Source of the DNA: Nocardioides sp. zg-1230
GTDB taxonomy: Bacteria; Actinomycetota; Actinomycetes; Propionibacteriales; Nocardioidaceae
Direction of reading: 5' to 3'
Length of the DNA stretch: 64,000 nucleotides
NCBI RefSeq assembly: GCF_013155335.1
Contig: NZ_JABJQZ010000003.1
Coordinates: 1-64,000, forward strand
Part shown: in pieces, positions 33,055 to 42,669 of the stretch
How positions within the stretch are numbered: position 1 is the stretch's first letter
Layout: every line of letters begins with the position of its first letter
Notes under the pieces: generated by a model
Seen by the model: only the letters and a program-made list of their open reading frames with translations
What the model was told of the DNA's origin: nothing
Databases searched by the model: none
Translations under genes and position numbers: made by a program

Positions 33055-35322
33055 GTGCCCGACCTGCGCGCGGTCGCCCTCGGGCTCGGCGCGTGGGCGG
33101 GTGCGCTCGTCGTGCTGCTCGCGCCGGGGTGGGTGGCCCTCGGGGCGGTCGTCTCGACCGTCGCGGTCGTCGGGACGGGAGTGGTCCGCCGCTGGTGGTC
33201 CCTCGCGTGGCTCGGCCCGCTCGGAGCGCTCGTGGCGGTCGCGGGCGTCGCCGCACTCCAGCACACCCTGCTCACGACGTCACCCCTCGCCGCGCTGGCC
33301 GACGACGGCGCGGTCGTGGACCTCGAGCTCGAGCTGACCTCGGACGTGCGGATGGCGAGCGGGCGGTTCGGCGACCTCCAGGTCGTCCGGGCCGAGGTGA
33401 CGCGGGTCGAGGGCCGGGGGAGCGCCTGGTCGCTCGCCGCACCGGTGGTGGTGATGGCCGACGCCGGCTGGCCCCGGCTGCCACTCGGCACGAGGCTGGA
33501 GACGACGGCGCGGCTGGTGCCCGGGGACGGTGACGTCGCCGCCCTCGTACGTCCCACCGGGGAGCCGCGGGTGGTGGGGGAGCCGGACGTCTGGTGGGAC
33601 GCCGCCGCGGGCGTACGACGATCGGTGCGCGCCGCGGTCGCCGGACGCGACGCCGACGCGCGCGAGCTGGTGCCGGCGCTCGTGGTCGGGGACGACGGCG
33701 GGCTCGACCCCGACCTCGCCGACGACTTCCGCACCACCGGGCTGACCCACCTGCTGGCGGTGAGCGGCACCAACCTGACGCTGGTGGTGGGGTTCTTGCT
33801 CGTCCTCGGTCGCTGGGTCGGGGTGCGCGGCCCCTGGCTCTACGCCCTGGGCGTGCTCGGCATCGTCGGCTTCGTGCTGACGGCGCGCGCCGAGCCCAGC
33901 GTCGTACGCGCTGCCGCCATGGGCTCCGTGGCGCTGGTCGGCATGGGTCGCAACGGCCGGTCGCGGGGTGTGCGTGGCCTCGGGGTCGCCGTGCTCGGGC
34001 TGCTGCTGGTCTGGCCGCGGCTGGCCGTGACGGCGGGGTTCGCGCTGTCGGCGCTGGCGACGGCGGGGATCCTGCTGCTGGCCCCGGTCTGGCGCGACGC
34101 ACTGATGTGGTGGACGCCGCGCTGGGTCGCCGAGGCGGTGTCGGTGCCGCTGGCGGCCCAGGTCGCCTGCACGCCGGTGGTGGCGGCCCTCTCGGGGCAG
34201 GTCAGCCTGGTCGCGGTGGGCGCCAACCTGTTGGCCGCACCTGCGGTCGCGCCGGCGACCGTGCTCGGGCTGTCCGGCGGCCTGCTCGGGCTGGTCTGGG
34301 ACCCCCTCGGTGTCGCAGTCGCGGCCCCGGCGGCGTGGTCGGCAGGCTGGATCATCGCGGTCGCCCGGTGGGGAGCGGGCATCCCGACGGCGGCCGTCGA
34401 CTGGGGCACGGGCCCCGTCGCTCTCGGTCTGCTCACGGCGCTCTGCCTGCTGACGGTGCCGCTCGCGCCGCGGGTGCTCGGCCGACCGGGGTCGACGCTG
34501 GCCTGCACCGGGCTGCTGGTGGTGGTCATGCTGGTCCGGCCGCCCAGCCCCGGTTGGCCGCCCGACGGCTGGGTGCTCGCGATGTGCGACGTCGGGCAGG
34601 GGGACGCCCTCGTCCTGCGCTCCGGACCCGCGTCCGCGGTGGTCGTCGACGCAGGCCCCGAGCCGGAGGCGACCGACGCCTGCCTCGACCGGCTCGCGGT
34701 CGCCTCGGTGCCCCTCCTCGTGCTCACGCACTTCCATGCCGACCACGTGGGCGGGGCGGCCGGCGTGCTGGACGGCCGCGACGTGGACGACGTCGAGGGC
34801 ACCGCGCTGCACGAGCCGGGCGAGGGCGTCACCGAGGTCGGGCGTGCGGTCGGTCGCGAACCGGTGCCCGCGGCGTACGGGCTCACCCGCCGGATCGGGG
34901 AGGTGACGCTCCAGACCGTGTGGCCCCGGCCGGGAGCGAGGCCCACCGACCCCGCGGAGAGCGCGCCCAACAACGCCAGCGTCGTCCTCGTCGCCGAGGT
35001 CGCCGGGGTGCGGGTCCTGCTGACCGGCGACGTCGAGCCGTCGGCGCAGGCGGCGCTGGCCCGCGACCTCGCCGGGCTGCGGGTCGACGTGCTCAAGGTG
35101 CCCCACCACGGCAGCCGGCACCAGGACCTCGACTGGCTGACCTCGCTCGGCGCGCGGCTCGCGCTGGTGTCGGTGGGGGAGGACAACGACTACGGGCACC
35201 CCGCTCCCGACCTGCTGTCCGCGCTGTCCGCGGCGGGCGCGGAGGTGTGGCGCACGGACGTCTCGGGCGACGTGGTCGTGGTGGTCCGGGACGGTGAGCT
35301 CGGTGTCGTCGCCGGTGGATAG
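33055..35322 (+). CDS. comEC: ComEC/Rec2 DNA uptake channel
   Basis: A 755-residue membrane protein starting at GTG. The first half has an OB-like external part (about residues 75-160) and the Competence domain of many helices (about 200-490); the last 250 residues form a metallo-beta-lactamase-type domain with LTHFHADHVGG and PHHGSRHQD. It should carry single strands across the membrane. It follows comEA and precedes holA by 12 bases, the order usual in actinobacteria. Confidence 0.95.
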   Translation: MPDLRAVALGLGAWAGALVVLLAPGWVALGAVVSTVAVVGTGVVRRWWSLAWLGPLGALVAVAGVAALQHTLLTTSPLAALADDGAVVDLELELTSDVRMASGRFGDLQVVRAEVTRVEGRGSAWSLAAPVVVMADAGWPRLPLGTRLETTARLVPGDGDVAALVRPTGEPRVVGEPDVWWDAAAGVRRSVRAAVAGRDADARELVPALVVGDDGGLDPDLADDFRTTGLTHLLAVSGTNLTLVVGFLLVLGRWVGVRGPWLYALGVLGIVGFVLTARAEPSVVRAAAMGSVALVGMGRNGRSRGVRGLGVAVLGLLLVWPRLAVTAGFALSALATAGILLLAPVWRDALMWWTPRWVAEAVSVPLAAQVACTPVVAALSGQVSLVAVGANLLAAPAVAPATVLGLSGGLLGLVWDPLGVAVAAPAAWSAGWIIAVARWGAGIPTAAVDWGTGPVALGLLTALCLLTVPLAPRVLGRPGSTLACTGLLVVVMLVRPPSPGWPPDGWVLAMCDVGQGDALVLRSGPASAVVVDAGPEPEATDACLDRLAVASVPLLVLTHFHADHVGGAAGVLDGRDVDDVEGTALHEPGEGVTEVGRAVGREPVPAAYGLTRRIGEVTLQTVWPRPGARPTDPAESAPNNASVVLVAEVAGVRVLLTGDVEPSAQAALARDLAGLRVDVLKVPHHGSRHQDLDWLTSLGARLALVSVGEDNDYGHPAPDLLSALSAAGAEVWRTDVSGDVVVVVRDGELGVVAGG

Positions 35323-35334
35323 TCTGGGCGCACC

Positions 35335-36321
35335 ATGGCTCGCACTCCCTCCGCCGCGCAGGTCCTCGGCCACGTCGTCCTCGTGACGGGCAAGGAGGAG
35401 TACCTCTCGTCGCGCACCGTCGCCTCGGTGCGCGACGCCGTCCGGGCCCACGACGCCGAGGCCGAGATGGCCGAGTCGACGGCCTCCGACCTGACGCTGG
35501 CGTCCCTGGGTGAGATGTCCGCGCCGTCGCTGTTCTCCTCGATCCGGTGCGTCATCGTCCGGGGCCTGGAGGACCTGCCCGACGAGTCCGTCGACGGGCT
35601 CCTCGACTACTGCGGCGCCCCGGCCGACGACGTGGCCCTCGTGCTCGTGCACTCCGGCGGGCAGAAGGGCAGCGGCGTGCTGACCAAGCTCCGCAAGCTG
35701 TCGCCGGTGACCGAAGTGAAGTCGGAGGAGGTCAGGCCGAGCGAGATGGTCGGCTTCGTGACCTCCGAGGTCGCCTCGCACGGCGCGCGGATCGACTCCG
35801 ATGCGGCCGCGTTCCTGGTGCAGGCTGTCGGCACCGACCTGCGCTCGCTGGCCGCCGCGGCCGACCAGCTGACCAACGACTTCCACGGAGAGCCGCTCAC
35901 CGTCGACAAGGTCCAGCGCTACTTCGGCGGCCGCGCCGAGGCCAAGTCGTTCACCGTCGCCGATGCCGCCTTCGCCGGCCGTCGCGCCGCGGCCCTGGAG
36001 GAGCTGCGCTGGGCGCTCGACTCCGGGACCTCCCCGGTGCTGGTCACCTCGGCGATGGCGGCGTCCGCCCGCAGCCTCGCGCGCTACCTCGGCGCCCCGC
36101 GCGGCGCCCGCGACGCCGACCTCGCCCGCGACCTCGGCGTACCTCCCTGGAAGGTGCGCACCGTCCGCGACCAGTCACGCTCGTGGAGTCCCGAGGGCAT
36201 TGCCGCCGCCGTCCGTGCCGTCGCCCACGCCGACGCCGACATCAAGGGCCAGGCCCACGACGCGTCCTACACCCTCGAGCGACTGGTGCTCACCGTCGCC
36301 GGGCTGCGCGACGGGCGCTGA
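35335..36321 (+). CDS. holA: DNA polymerase III subunit delta
   Basis: A 328-residue protein with the HolA/clamp-loader delta pattern: VTGKEEYLSSR at the N-terminus, VRGLEDLPDE, a LVQAVGTDLRSLAAAADQL helix, and a C-terminal collar (FTVADAAFAGRRAAALEELRWAL). It opens the beta clamp within the clamp loader. It is 12 bases after comEC, as in many Gram-positives, and is followed by a strong hairpin. The ATG gives the family's typical length. Confidence 0.94.
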   Translation: MARTPSAAQVLGHVVLVTGKEEYLSSRTVASVRDAVRAHDAEAEMAESTASDLTLASLGEMSAPSLFSSIRCVIVRGLEDLPDESVDGLLDYCGAPADDVALVLVHSGGQKGSGVLTKLRKLSPVTEVKSEEVRPSEMVGFVTSEVASHGARIDSDAAAFLVQAVGTDLRSLAAAADQLTNDFHGEPLTVDKVQRYFGGRAEAKSFTVADAAFAGRRAAALEELRWALDSGTSPVLVTSAMAASARSLARYLGAPRGARDADLARDLGVPPWKVRTVRDQSRSWSPEGIAAAVRAVAHADADIKGQAHDASYTLERLVLTVAGLRDGR

Positions 36322-36339
36322 GCGCCCCGGAAAGGCAGA

Positions 36340-36362
36340 ACACCCGCCACGAGGGCGGGTGT
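36340..36362. terminator. terminator between holA and rpsT
   Basis: ACACCCGCC-ACGAG-GGCGGGTGT: a 9-bp stem between convergent genes, 18 bases after holA. Confidence 0.75.
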
Positions 36363-36380
36363 CGCAGGTGAAGGTCCGCG

Positions 36381-36641
36381 TCAGAGCGAGGCGGTCTTCT
36401 TGGCGATCGACGACTTGCGGTTGGCGGCCTGGTTGGCGTGGATGACGCCCTTCGAGGCGGCCTTGTCGAGGGCCTTCATCGCGTCGCGACCGGCAGCCGC
36501 GGCGGCGTCCTTGTCGCCGGCCTCGGACAGCTCGCGGAACTTGCGCACGGCGGTCTTCAGGCGCGACTTCACCGCCTGGTTGCGCTGACGGCGCAGCTCG
36601 TTCTGCTTGTTGCGCTTGATCTGGGACTTGATGTTCGCCAC
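36381..36641 (-). CDS. rpsT: 30S ribosomal protein S20
   Basis: An 86-residue Lys/Arg/Ala-rich protein with the exact S20 pattern ([26 protein letters not shown] at the start and KKTASL at the end). It binds 16S rRNA early in 30S assembly. It is monocistronic, with a leader of about 110 bases if the candidate promoter upstream is right. Confidence 0.98.
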   Translation of the reverse strand: MANIKSQIKRNKQNELRRQRNQAVKSRLKTAVRKFRELSEAGDKDAAAAAGRDAMKALDKAASKGVIHANQAANRKSSIAKKTASL

Positions 36642-36757
36642 GTGTGGATCCTCGGAGCTAGAACTGGTCTGGAATGGAAGTCTGGTGCCTGTCGGCTGCC
36701 TGGCAATCCCCCGCTCTCAGACGGAGTGAGGGTCGGGTGCCGGACATGCAGGGAGAA

Positions 36758-36787
36758 ACACTACCGGCACGCGTCGCGGGCGCCCAA
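36758..36787 (-). promoter_or_regulatory. candidate rpsT promoter
   Basis: On the minus strand TTGGGC (36787-36782) and TAGTGT (36763-36758) are 18 bases apart. It lies about 117 bases before the rpsT start, leaving an unusually long untranslated leader. Confidence 0.35.
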
Positions 36788-36811
36788 ATCGCCTGAGCAC
36801 TCGGAAACGGA

Positions 36812-37756
36812 TCAACGTCCGCTGCGTCGGGCGACGGCCTCCAGCATCCTGCGCGACTCGCGGATGCGGAAATCATTGAGCGTGGGCAGGTTGACGTCGA
36901 CCGCGACCACCGAGCGCACCGCGAGGTGTGCGCCGAAGCCGGCGAGGAAGGCGGTCACGGCCTCCTCGCCGGCCGCCGCGAGCGCGGGGGAGGACGCCGC
37001 CGAGGTGTCGAACCACGGGTCGTCGACCCGCTCGAGCCGCGCCAGCAGCGGGTCGGCCCAGGAGGGACCCCGCGCGGCCGTGCCCCAGTCGACAAAGACG
37101 ACCTCGCCGCCGGGGCGCCGCATCAGGTTGTCGACGCGGATGTCCCAGTGGGCCACGTGCGGCATCGGCAGGGCGGCGTGGTGGTGCAGCACCTCGGCCC
37201 AGCCCTCGGGGTCGGAGCGCAGCCAGTCCGGCACGGGGGTCGCGGCGGGGGCGTCGGCCAGCGTCGCGAGGCAGTGGGCCCACTTGCCGAAGACGTGCGC
37301 GACGTCGACGAGGTCCACCGACGCCGGGACGTCACGGCGCTGCAGCACCTCAGCAAGCCGCTCGACCCCGGTGAGGACCGACTCGAGCTCCGCGGCGTCC
37401 GCGAAGTCGGGGTGGCGTCCCTCGACGTCCTCGATCAGCAGCGCCACCCACGCTCCGTCGTCGTACGACGCCAGCAGCCGCGCCCACAGTTCGTGCTCGC
37501 CGAGGTGGTGGAGCACGCCGATCTCGCGACGGAAGAGGACCGGGGTGTCGGGGTTGAGCTCGGCGCCGACCGCCTTGACGAAGGCGCGGGTGCCGTCGGC
37601 GCACGTCAGGCGCGTCGCGCACCCCGGTGACATCCCGCCGACCTGCTCGGCCGTCGCGACGACGGGTGAGCCGAGCTGCTCGTCGACCCAGGAGCGGACC
37701 GCGGCCGGCACGGCGTCGTAGGTGAGGCGTACGCCGACCGCGCGCGGGGCGGTCAC
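36812..37756 (-). CDS. aminoglycoside-phosphotransferase-like kinase (second of two)
   Basis: A 314-residue protein of the APH/choline kinase fold: LTYDAVPAAVRSW start, HWDIRVDNLM catalytic loop (Asp) and VFVDWGTAARG for metal binding. The N-lobe GGMSPGCATRL is a nucleotide loop. The GTG start overlaps the stop of the related upstream gene by four bases. The two share fold and layout but differ, which suggests old duplication or paired recruitment. Substrate is unknown; there is no reason to call it a resistance gene. Confidence 0.8.
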   Translation of the reverse strand: MTAPRAVGVRLTYDAVPAAVRSWVDEQLGSPVVATAEQVGGMSPGCATRLTCADGTRAFVKAVGAELNPDTPVLFRREIGVLHHLGEHELWARLLASYDDGAWVALLIEDVEGRHPDFADAAELESVLTGVERLAEVLQRRDVPASVDLVDVAHVFGKWAHCLATLADAPAATPVPDWLRSDPEGWAEVLHHHAALPMPHVAHWDIRVDNLMRRPGGEVVFVDWGTAARGPSWADPLLARLERVDDPWFDTSAASSPALAAAGEEAVTAFLAGFGAHLAVRSVVAVDVNLPTLNDFRIRESRRMLEAVARRSGR

Positions 37757-38715
37757 ACCCAGCCCCGCCGCTCCGCCAGCCAGTCCCAGCAGACCTCGCC
37801 CTGCCACCGCTGGTGGTCGCGGATGTGCGGCGACGACGGTGGCACAGGCAGCTCGCACTGGGTGAAGAAGTAGCCGACGTAGAGCGCGAGGTTGACGTCG
37901 AAGGCCTCCGGGTCGACGTCCCGGAGGAGGCGGCGCCGGGCGATCACCGCGTCGACGTCGACACCCTCGCCCCGCGGCCCGATGAGCGCGGCGAACGAGT
38001 CGAACCACGCGGCGCCGCGCACCGGCCAGTTCCAGTCGCAGACCAGTGCCCGGCCGTCCGGGTCGATGAGCACGTTGTCGGAGCGGATGTCGGTGTGGAC
38101 CAGCGTGTCGCCGCCGACGACCTCCGCGTAGCGCCGCGCCAGCGTCTCGGCCTCCGCGAGCCGCTCCGCGTCGAGGTCCGTACGCCGCTCGCGCAGGTCC
38201 GGCCAGCCCTCGAGGAGCGGGGCGAAGTCGTCGGCCGCCGTGTCGAGCCGCAGCTCCGGTGGGGACGGCGTCATCACGTCGGCGACGACCTCGAGGGAGT
38301 CGAGCAGGGCGTCGAGGTCGTCGGCCTGCCACGGCCGGTGCGGCGCGCGGGCGGCGACGTACTCGATGCCGAGCACCACCCAGTCGTCGTCGAGGTGCCA
38401 CAGCAGGCGCGGGGCGGGCACGCCCTCCGGCAGGGCGGTGAGCTTGCGCGCCTCCTCGCGGTAGGAGTCGGCGAACATCCGCTGTGCCTTGACCGAGGCC
38501 GCCTTCACGAAGTGGCGCGACCCGTCCTCGCACGCCAGCACGGACGCGAAGCCCGGGGTGAACCCGCTGGTCTGGGAGACCGCCGAGACGACGGGGGACC
38601 CGCACTTCCGCTCGATCCAGGCCCGCAGGTTGGGCGGGAGGAAGGACCACTCGAGCCGCCGCGCGGTCTTCCCGTGCGGGGCGGGGTAGGGGGCGATCGA
38701 GGAGGAGCGGGCCAT
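37753..38715 (-). CDS. aminoglycoside-phosphotransferase-like kinase (first of two)
   Basis: A 320-residue APH-fold kinase: TSGFTPGFASVL nucleotide loop, FVKAASVKAQ with the Lys for ATP, HTDIRSDNVLI catalytic loop, and VCDWNWPV metal site. It is the leading gene of a two-gene operon with the kinase at 36812. The ATG at 38715 leaves 84 bases to the divergent GNAT gene. Substrate is unknown. Confidence 0.82.
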   Translation of the reverse strand: MARSSSIAPYPAPHGKTARRLEWSFLPPNLRAWIERKCGSPVVSAVSQTSGFTPGFASVLACEDGSRHFVKAASVKAQRMFADSYREEARKLTALPEGVPAPRLLWHLDDDWVVLGIEYVAARAPHRPWQADDLDALLDSLEVVADVMTPSPPELRLDTAADDFAPLLEGWPDLRERRTDLDAERLAEAETLARRYAEVVGGDTLVHTDIRSDNVLIDPDGRALVCDWNWPVRGAAWFDSFAALIGPRGEGVDVDAVIARRRLLRDVDPEAFDVNLALYVGYFFTQCELPVPPSSPHIRDHQRWQGEVCWDWLAERRGWV

Positions 38716-38799
38716 GGCGGCATCCTTCCCCACGACTCGGGAGCGCCACGACCGGATATCGGGTGGAGGTCCCGGCGGGCGCCCAGCGAGACTGGCGCC

Positions 38800-39327
38800 A
38801 TGCCTGAGCTCGTGCTGCCGACCACCACTGTCCGCGAGTCGTTCCTGGAGGCGATGGACGAGTTCGTCGCCGAGGGCGCCGAGTTCAGCCAGACGGCCGC
38901 GTGGATCGAGCACAACGCGCCCGGCTGGAAGGACCCCGACGCCTTCGCGGCCTTCGTCGCGGCCGTGCGGGCCGACGCCGCCGAGGACACCCCGCGCCCG
39001 GAGTGGCACGTGCCGTGCACGACCCTGTGGTGGATCGACGGCGCGGACTACCTCGGCCGGATCGCGATCCGGCACCGGCTCAACGACTTCCTCCTCGACG
39101 TGGGTGGGCACATCGGGTACGACGTGCGCCCGACGCGGCGGCGCGAGGGCCACGCGACCGCGATGCTGCAGCACGCCCTGCCGTGGGCGCTCGGGCTCGG
39201 GATCGACCCGGCCCTGGTCACCTGCGACACCGACAACTTCGGCTCGATCCGCGTCATCGAGGCGGCGGGCGGCGTGCTGGAGGACGTGCGCGGGGTGAAG
39301 CGGCGCTACTGGGTGCCGACGTCCTGA
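38800..39327 (+). CDS. GNAT family acetyltransferase
   Basis: A 175-residue protein with the acetyl-CoA loop region RPTRRREGHATAML (about residues 111-124) after strand IGYDV, and NFGSIRVIEAAGG near the C-terminus, typical of GNAT enzymes. The acceptor is unknown. Start ATG at 38800. It overlaps the EamA transporter gene tail-to-tail by 22 bases. Confidence 0.88.
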   Translation: MPELVLPTTTVRESFLEAMDEFVAEGAEFSQTAAWIEHNAPGWKDPDAFAAFVAAVRADAAEDTPRPEWHVPCTTLWWIDGADYLGRIAIRHRLNDFLLDVGGHIGYDVRPTRRREGHATAMLQHALPWALGLGIDPALVTCDTDNFGSIRVIEAAGGVLEDVRGVKRRYWVPTS

Positions 39328-40235
39328 GGGTCGGGGTCCGGAACCGGAGCCGGCGTACGACGGGTGCGCGTCGCCGCGCCCACCCCGACCACCGCGACCA
39401 CCAGGCCGACGAGCTGGGTGGGCGACATGGTCTCGCCGAGCACCAGCCAGGCGAGCACGGCGGTGACCGGGGGACTCAGGAAGAAGAGGCTGGCCGCCGC
39501 CCCCGACCCGCCGCGCAGCACCAGCAGGGCCAGCAGCACGAGGCCGACGATCGAGTTCACGACCGCGAGGAACACCACGGACACGACCGCCTGCCGGGCG
39601 TCGGTGACCGGCCAGACGCCCTCGGTGAGCCACCCGAGCACGAGCAGCGGCGGTGCGGAGACGGCGAACTGTGCCGCGGCCGACCACAGCAGGTCGGGCT
39701 GTGCACCGATCCAGCGTTGGCCGAGGGTGCCGAGGCTGAGGGTCAGCATGCTGAGGCACCCGACGAGCACCGCGACCGGACCGCCGGCGTGGCCGAGGTC
39801 CGCGCCGAGCACGAGGAGCACCCCCACGACCCCGGTGGCGAAACCGGCGACCTGGAGCATCGAGACCCGCTCGCCCAGGACGGCAGCCGCCAGCAGGGCG
39901 GTCAGGACGGGGCTGAGGGCGTGCAGGAGCGAGGCGAGCGTCGCACCGAGGCCCAGGTCGAAGGCGACGTACATCAGCCCGAACTGGACGGCGTTCATCA
40001 CGAAGCCAACGACCGCGACCCGGCGGAAGGTGTGCCGGTCCATCCGGGTCGGCCGCCGGAGCGCCACGGCCAGTCCCGCGGCGAGGAGTGCCGCCAGGAC
40101 GAACCGCCAGCCGAGCACCGAGAACGGCCCTGCCGCCTCGACCGCCGCGGGACCCGAGATGTAGCCGGACGACCACACGAGCACGAAGGCTGCTGCCGGG
40201 ACCAGGGGCAGCGTCGTTCCGGTCCGAGAGGTCAC
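39306..40235 (-). CDS. EamA/DMT family transporter
   Basis: A 309-residue protein with ten hydrophobic helices in two EamA repeats (VLVWSSGYISGP at the start; LLLALLVLRGGSGAAASLFFLSPPVTAVLAWLVLGE in the second repeat, here quoted in pieces as LVLRGG and PVTAVLAWL). Such proteins export amino acids, nucleosides or toxic metabolites. It is divergent from lepA. No regulator is adjacent. Confidence 0.88.
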   Translation of the reverse strand: MTSRTGTTLPLVPAAAFVLVWSSGYISGPAAVEAAGPFSVLGWRFVLAALLAAGLAVALRRPTRMDRHTFRRVAVVGFVMNAVQFGLMYVAFDLGLGATLASLLHALSPVLTALLAAAVLGERVSMLQVAGFATGVVGVLLVLGADLGHAGGPVAVLVGCLSMLTLSLGTLGQRWIGAQPDLLWSAAAQFAVSAPPLLVLGWLTEGVWPVTDARQAVVSVVFLAVVNSIVGLVLLALLVLRGGSGAAASLFFLSPPVTAVLAWLVLGETMSPTQLVGLVVAVVGVGAATRTRRTPAPVPDPDPQDVGTQ

Positions 40236-40264
40236 CCCTGCACGCTAGCGTCCGGCTGCACCTG

Positions 40265-40306
40265 CTCCCACGTCGCCGGTTCGGCAGGCCACGGCCCGCG
40301 TGGGAG
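40265..40306. repeat. inverted repeat between eamA and lepA
   Basis: CTCCCACG and CGTGGGAG are separated by 26 bases in the 110-base gap between divergent starts. It may be an operator or stem near the lepA promoter; AGAATG follows. Confidence 0.3.
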
Positions 40307-40345
40307 AATGCTCCGACCCCGCCGTCGTACTCCTGAAAGCAGTCC

Positions 40346-42220
40346 GTGAGCCTCAAGAACGCGCCGCAGCCTGGCTCGACCGACCCGTCGATCATCCGCA
40401 ACTTCTGCATCATCGCGCACATCGACCACGGCAAGTCGACGCTCGCCGACCGGATGCTGCAGCTGACCGGCGTCGTCGACGAGCGGGCCTCGCGCGCGCA
40501 GTACCTCGACCGGATGGACATCGAGCGCGAGCGCGGCATCACGATCAAGTCGCAGGCCGTGCGGATGCCGTGGACGGTCCCGACGGACAACTCCGAGGAC
40601 GCCGAGCCCGGCACCTACGTCCTCAACATGATCGACACCCCGGGCCACGTCGACTTCACCTACGAGGTCTCCCGCAGCCTCGAGGCGTGCGAGGCCGCCG
40701 TCCTGCTCGTCGACGCGGCGCAGGGCATCGAGGCGCAGACGCTGGCCAACCTCTACCTGGCGATGGCCGCCGACCTCCACATCATCCCGGTGCTGAACAA
40801 GATCGACCTGCCGAGCGCCAACGTGGAGAAGTACGCCGCCGAGCTCGCCGGCCTGGTCGGCTGCGAGCCCGAGGAGGTGCTGCTCACCAGCGCCAAGACC
40901 GGCGTCGGCGTCGAGGCGCTGCTCAACGAGATCGTGAAGCAGACCCCGCCGCCGGTGGGTGACGCGGACGCGCCGGCACGCGCCCTGATCTTCGACTCCG
41001 TGTACGACACCTACCGCGGCGTGGTCACCTACGTCCGGGTCGTCGACGGGAAGCTCAGCCACCGCGACCGGATCAAGATGATGTCGACCAACGCCGTCCA
41101 CGAGATGCTCGAGGTCGGCGTGATCAGCCCCGAGCCGGTGAAGGCGGGCGAGATCGGCGTCGGCGAGGTCGGCTACCTGATCACCGGCGTGAAGGACGTG
41201 CGCCAGTCGCGCGTCGGTGACACGGTCACCTCCCAGCACCACGGGGCCACCGAGTCGCTCGGCGGCTACAAGCACCCCAACCCGATGGTCTACGCGGGGC
41301 TCTACCCGATCGACGGCGACGACTACCCGGGCCTGCGTGACGCCCTGGAGAAGCTGCAGCTGAACGACGCGGCGCTGACCTACGAGCCGGAGACCTCCGG
41401 CGCGCTGGGCTTCGGCTTCCGCTGCGGGTTCCTCGGCCTGCTCCACATGGAGATCACCCGCGACCGGCTCGAGCGCGAGTTCGACCTCGACCTCATCTCG
41501 ACCGCGCCCAACGTGGTCTACGAGGTCGCCCTCGACGACGGCACCGAGGTCGAGGTCACCAACCCGAGCGAGTACCCCGACGGCAAGGTCGCCGAGGTCC
41601 GCGAGCCCGTCGTGAAGGCGACCATCCTCGCGCCGTCCGACTACATCGGCACGATCATGGAGCTCTGCCAGCTCAAGCGCGGCAACCTGCAGGGGATGGA
41701 CTACCTCTCCGAGGACCGCGTCGAGATGCGCTACACGCTGCCGATGGGCGAGATCGTCTTCGACTTCTTCGACCAGCTGAAGTCGCGCACCAAGGGTTAC
41801 GCCTCCCTCGACTACGAGCGTTCCGGCGAGCAGGCCGCGGACCTGGTGAAGGTCGACATCCTGCTGCAGGGCGAGCCGGTCGACGCGTTCAGCGCGATCG
41901 TGCACCGCGACGCCGCCTACTCCTACGGCGTGATGATGGCCGGCAAGCTCAAGGACCTCATCCCGCGCCAGCAGTTCGAGGTGCCGATCCAGGCCGCCAT
42001 CGGCGCGCGCGTCATCGCTCGCGAGACCATCCGCGCCATCCGCAAGGACGTGCTGGCCAAGTGCTACGGCGGCGACATCAGCCGCAAGCGCAAGCTGCTG
42101 GAGAAGCAGAAGGCCGGCAAGAAGCGGATGAAGAACATCGGCTCCGTGGAGGTGCCGCCGGAGGCCTTCGTCGCGGCGCTGTCCACCACGCAGCCGGCGG
42201 AGAAGTCCGGCAAGAAGTGA
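40346..42220 (+). CDS. lepA: elongation factor 4 (LepA)
   Basis: A 624-residue translational GTPase starting at GTG. G1 AHIDHGKST, the switch region RGITI, G3 DTPGHVDF and G4 NKID are intact, and the C-terminal domain with [15 protein letters not shown] is the LepA-specific one that contacts A-site tRNA. It acts on stalled or mistranslocated ribosomes. Its stop overlaps the HutD-like gene by four bases (GTGA). Confidence 0.98.
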   Translation: MSLKNAPQPGSTDPSIIRNFCIIAHIDHGKSTLADRMLQLTGVVDERASRAQYLDRMDIERERGITIKSQAVRMPWTVPTDNSEDAEPGTYVLNMIDTPGHVDFTYEVSRSLEACEAAVLLVDAAQGIEAQTLANLYLAMAADLHIIPVLNKIDLPSANVEKYAAELAGLVGCEPEEVLLTSAKTGVGVEALLNEIVKQTPPPVGDADAPARALIFDSVYDTYRGVVTYVRVVDGKLSHRDRIKMMSTNAVHEMLEVGVISPEPVKAGEIGVGEVGYLITGVKDVRQSRVGDTVTSQHHGATESLGGYKHPNPMVYAGLYPIDGDDYPGLRDALEKLQLNDAALTYEPETSGALGFGFRCGFLGLLHMEITRDRLEREFDLDLISTAPNVVYEVALDDGTEVEVTNPSEYPDGKVAEVREPVVKATILAPSDYIGTIMELCQLKRGNLQGMDYLSEDRVEMRYTLPMGEIVFDFFDQLKSRTKGYASLDYERSGEQAADLVKVDILLQGEPVDAFSAIVHRDAAYSYGVMMAGKLKDLIPRQQFEVPIQAAIGARVIARETIRAIRKDVLAKCYGGDISRKRKLLEKQKAGKKRMKNIGSVEVPPEAFVAALSTTQPAEKSGKK

Positions 42221-42669
42221 CGCGCGAGCTCGCGCGGGCCGACGACGGGTCCTGGCGGATCAGCCTGGCCGACGTCGACCGCGACGGCCCCTTCCCGGCT
42301 GCTCCCGGTCGCCATCGCCTGCTGACCGTCGTCGACGGGCCGGTCCTCGACCTCGAGGTCGACGGAGAGGCGCACGTCGTCGAGCCGCACCGACCGTTCG
42401 CCCTCCCCGGCGACGCGACCGCCGCCGCGTCGGTGCCGGAGGGCCCCGTCCGGGTGCTCGACGTGGTCGTCGACCCGCTGCTCGTCCGGGCCTTCGTCAC
42501 GGTGCTCGAGCTGGGGCGTTCCTCGACCCTGCCGGTGGCCGCGGACCAGGCGGCGTACGTCGTCTCGGGTCACCGCGACGGGCCGGCGGCGGGCACGCTG
42601 GTGCGAGGTCCCGGTGAGGTCACCGGCCGGTGCACCGTGGCGGTCGCGACGCTCGAGCAGGTCAGCTGA
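42217..42669 (+). CDS. HutD/Ves family cupin-like protein, short
   Basis: A 150-residue protein starting at GTG inside the lepA stop. The N-terminal pattern [29 protein letters not shown] matches the HutD/Ves family of bicupins. Typical members have about 180-200 residues, so this one has a reduced second half but no frameshift is visible. HutD has been linked to histidine use in other bacteria; no hut gene is in the window. Its end overlaps the DinB-like gene by eight bases. Confidence 0.75.
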   Translation: MTRELARADDGSWRISLADVDRDGPFPAAPGRHRLLTVVDGPVLDLEVDGEAHVVEPHRPFALPGDATAAASVPEGPVRVLDVVVDPLLVRAFVTVLELGRSSTLPVAADQAAYVVSGHRDGPAAGTLVRGPGEVTGRCTVAVATLEQVS

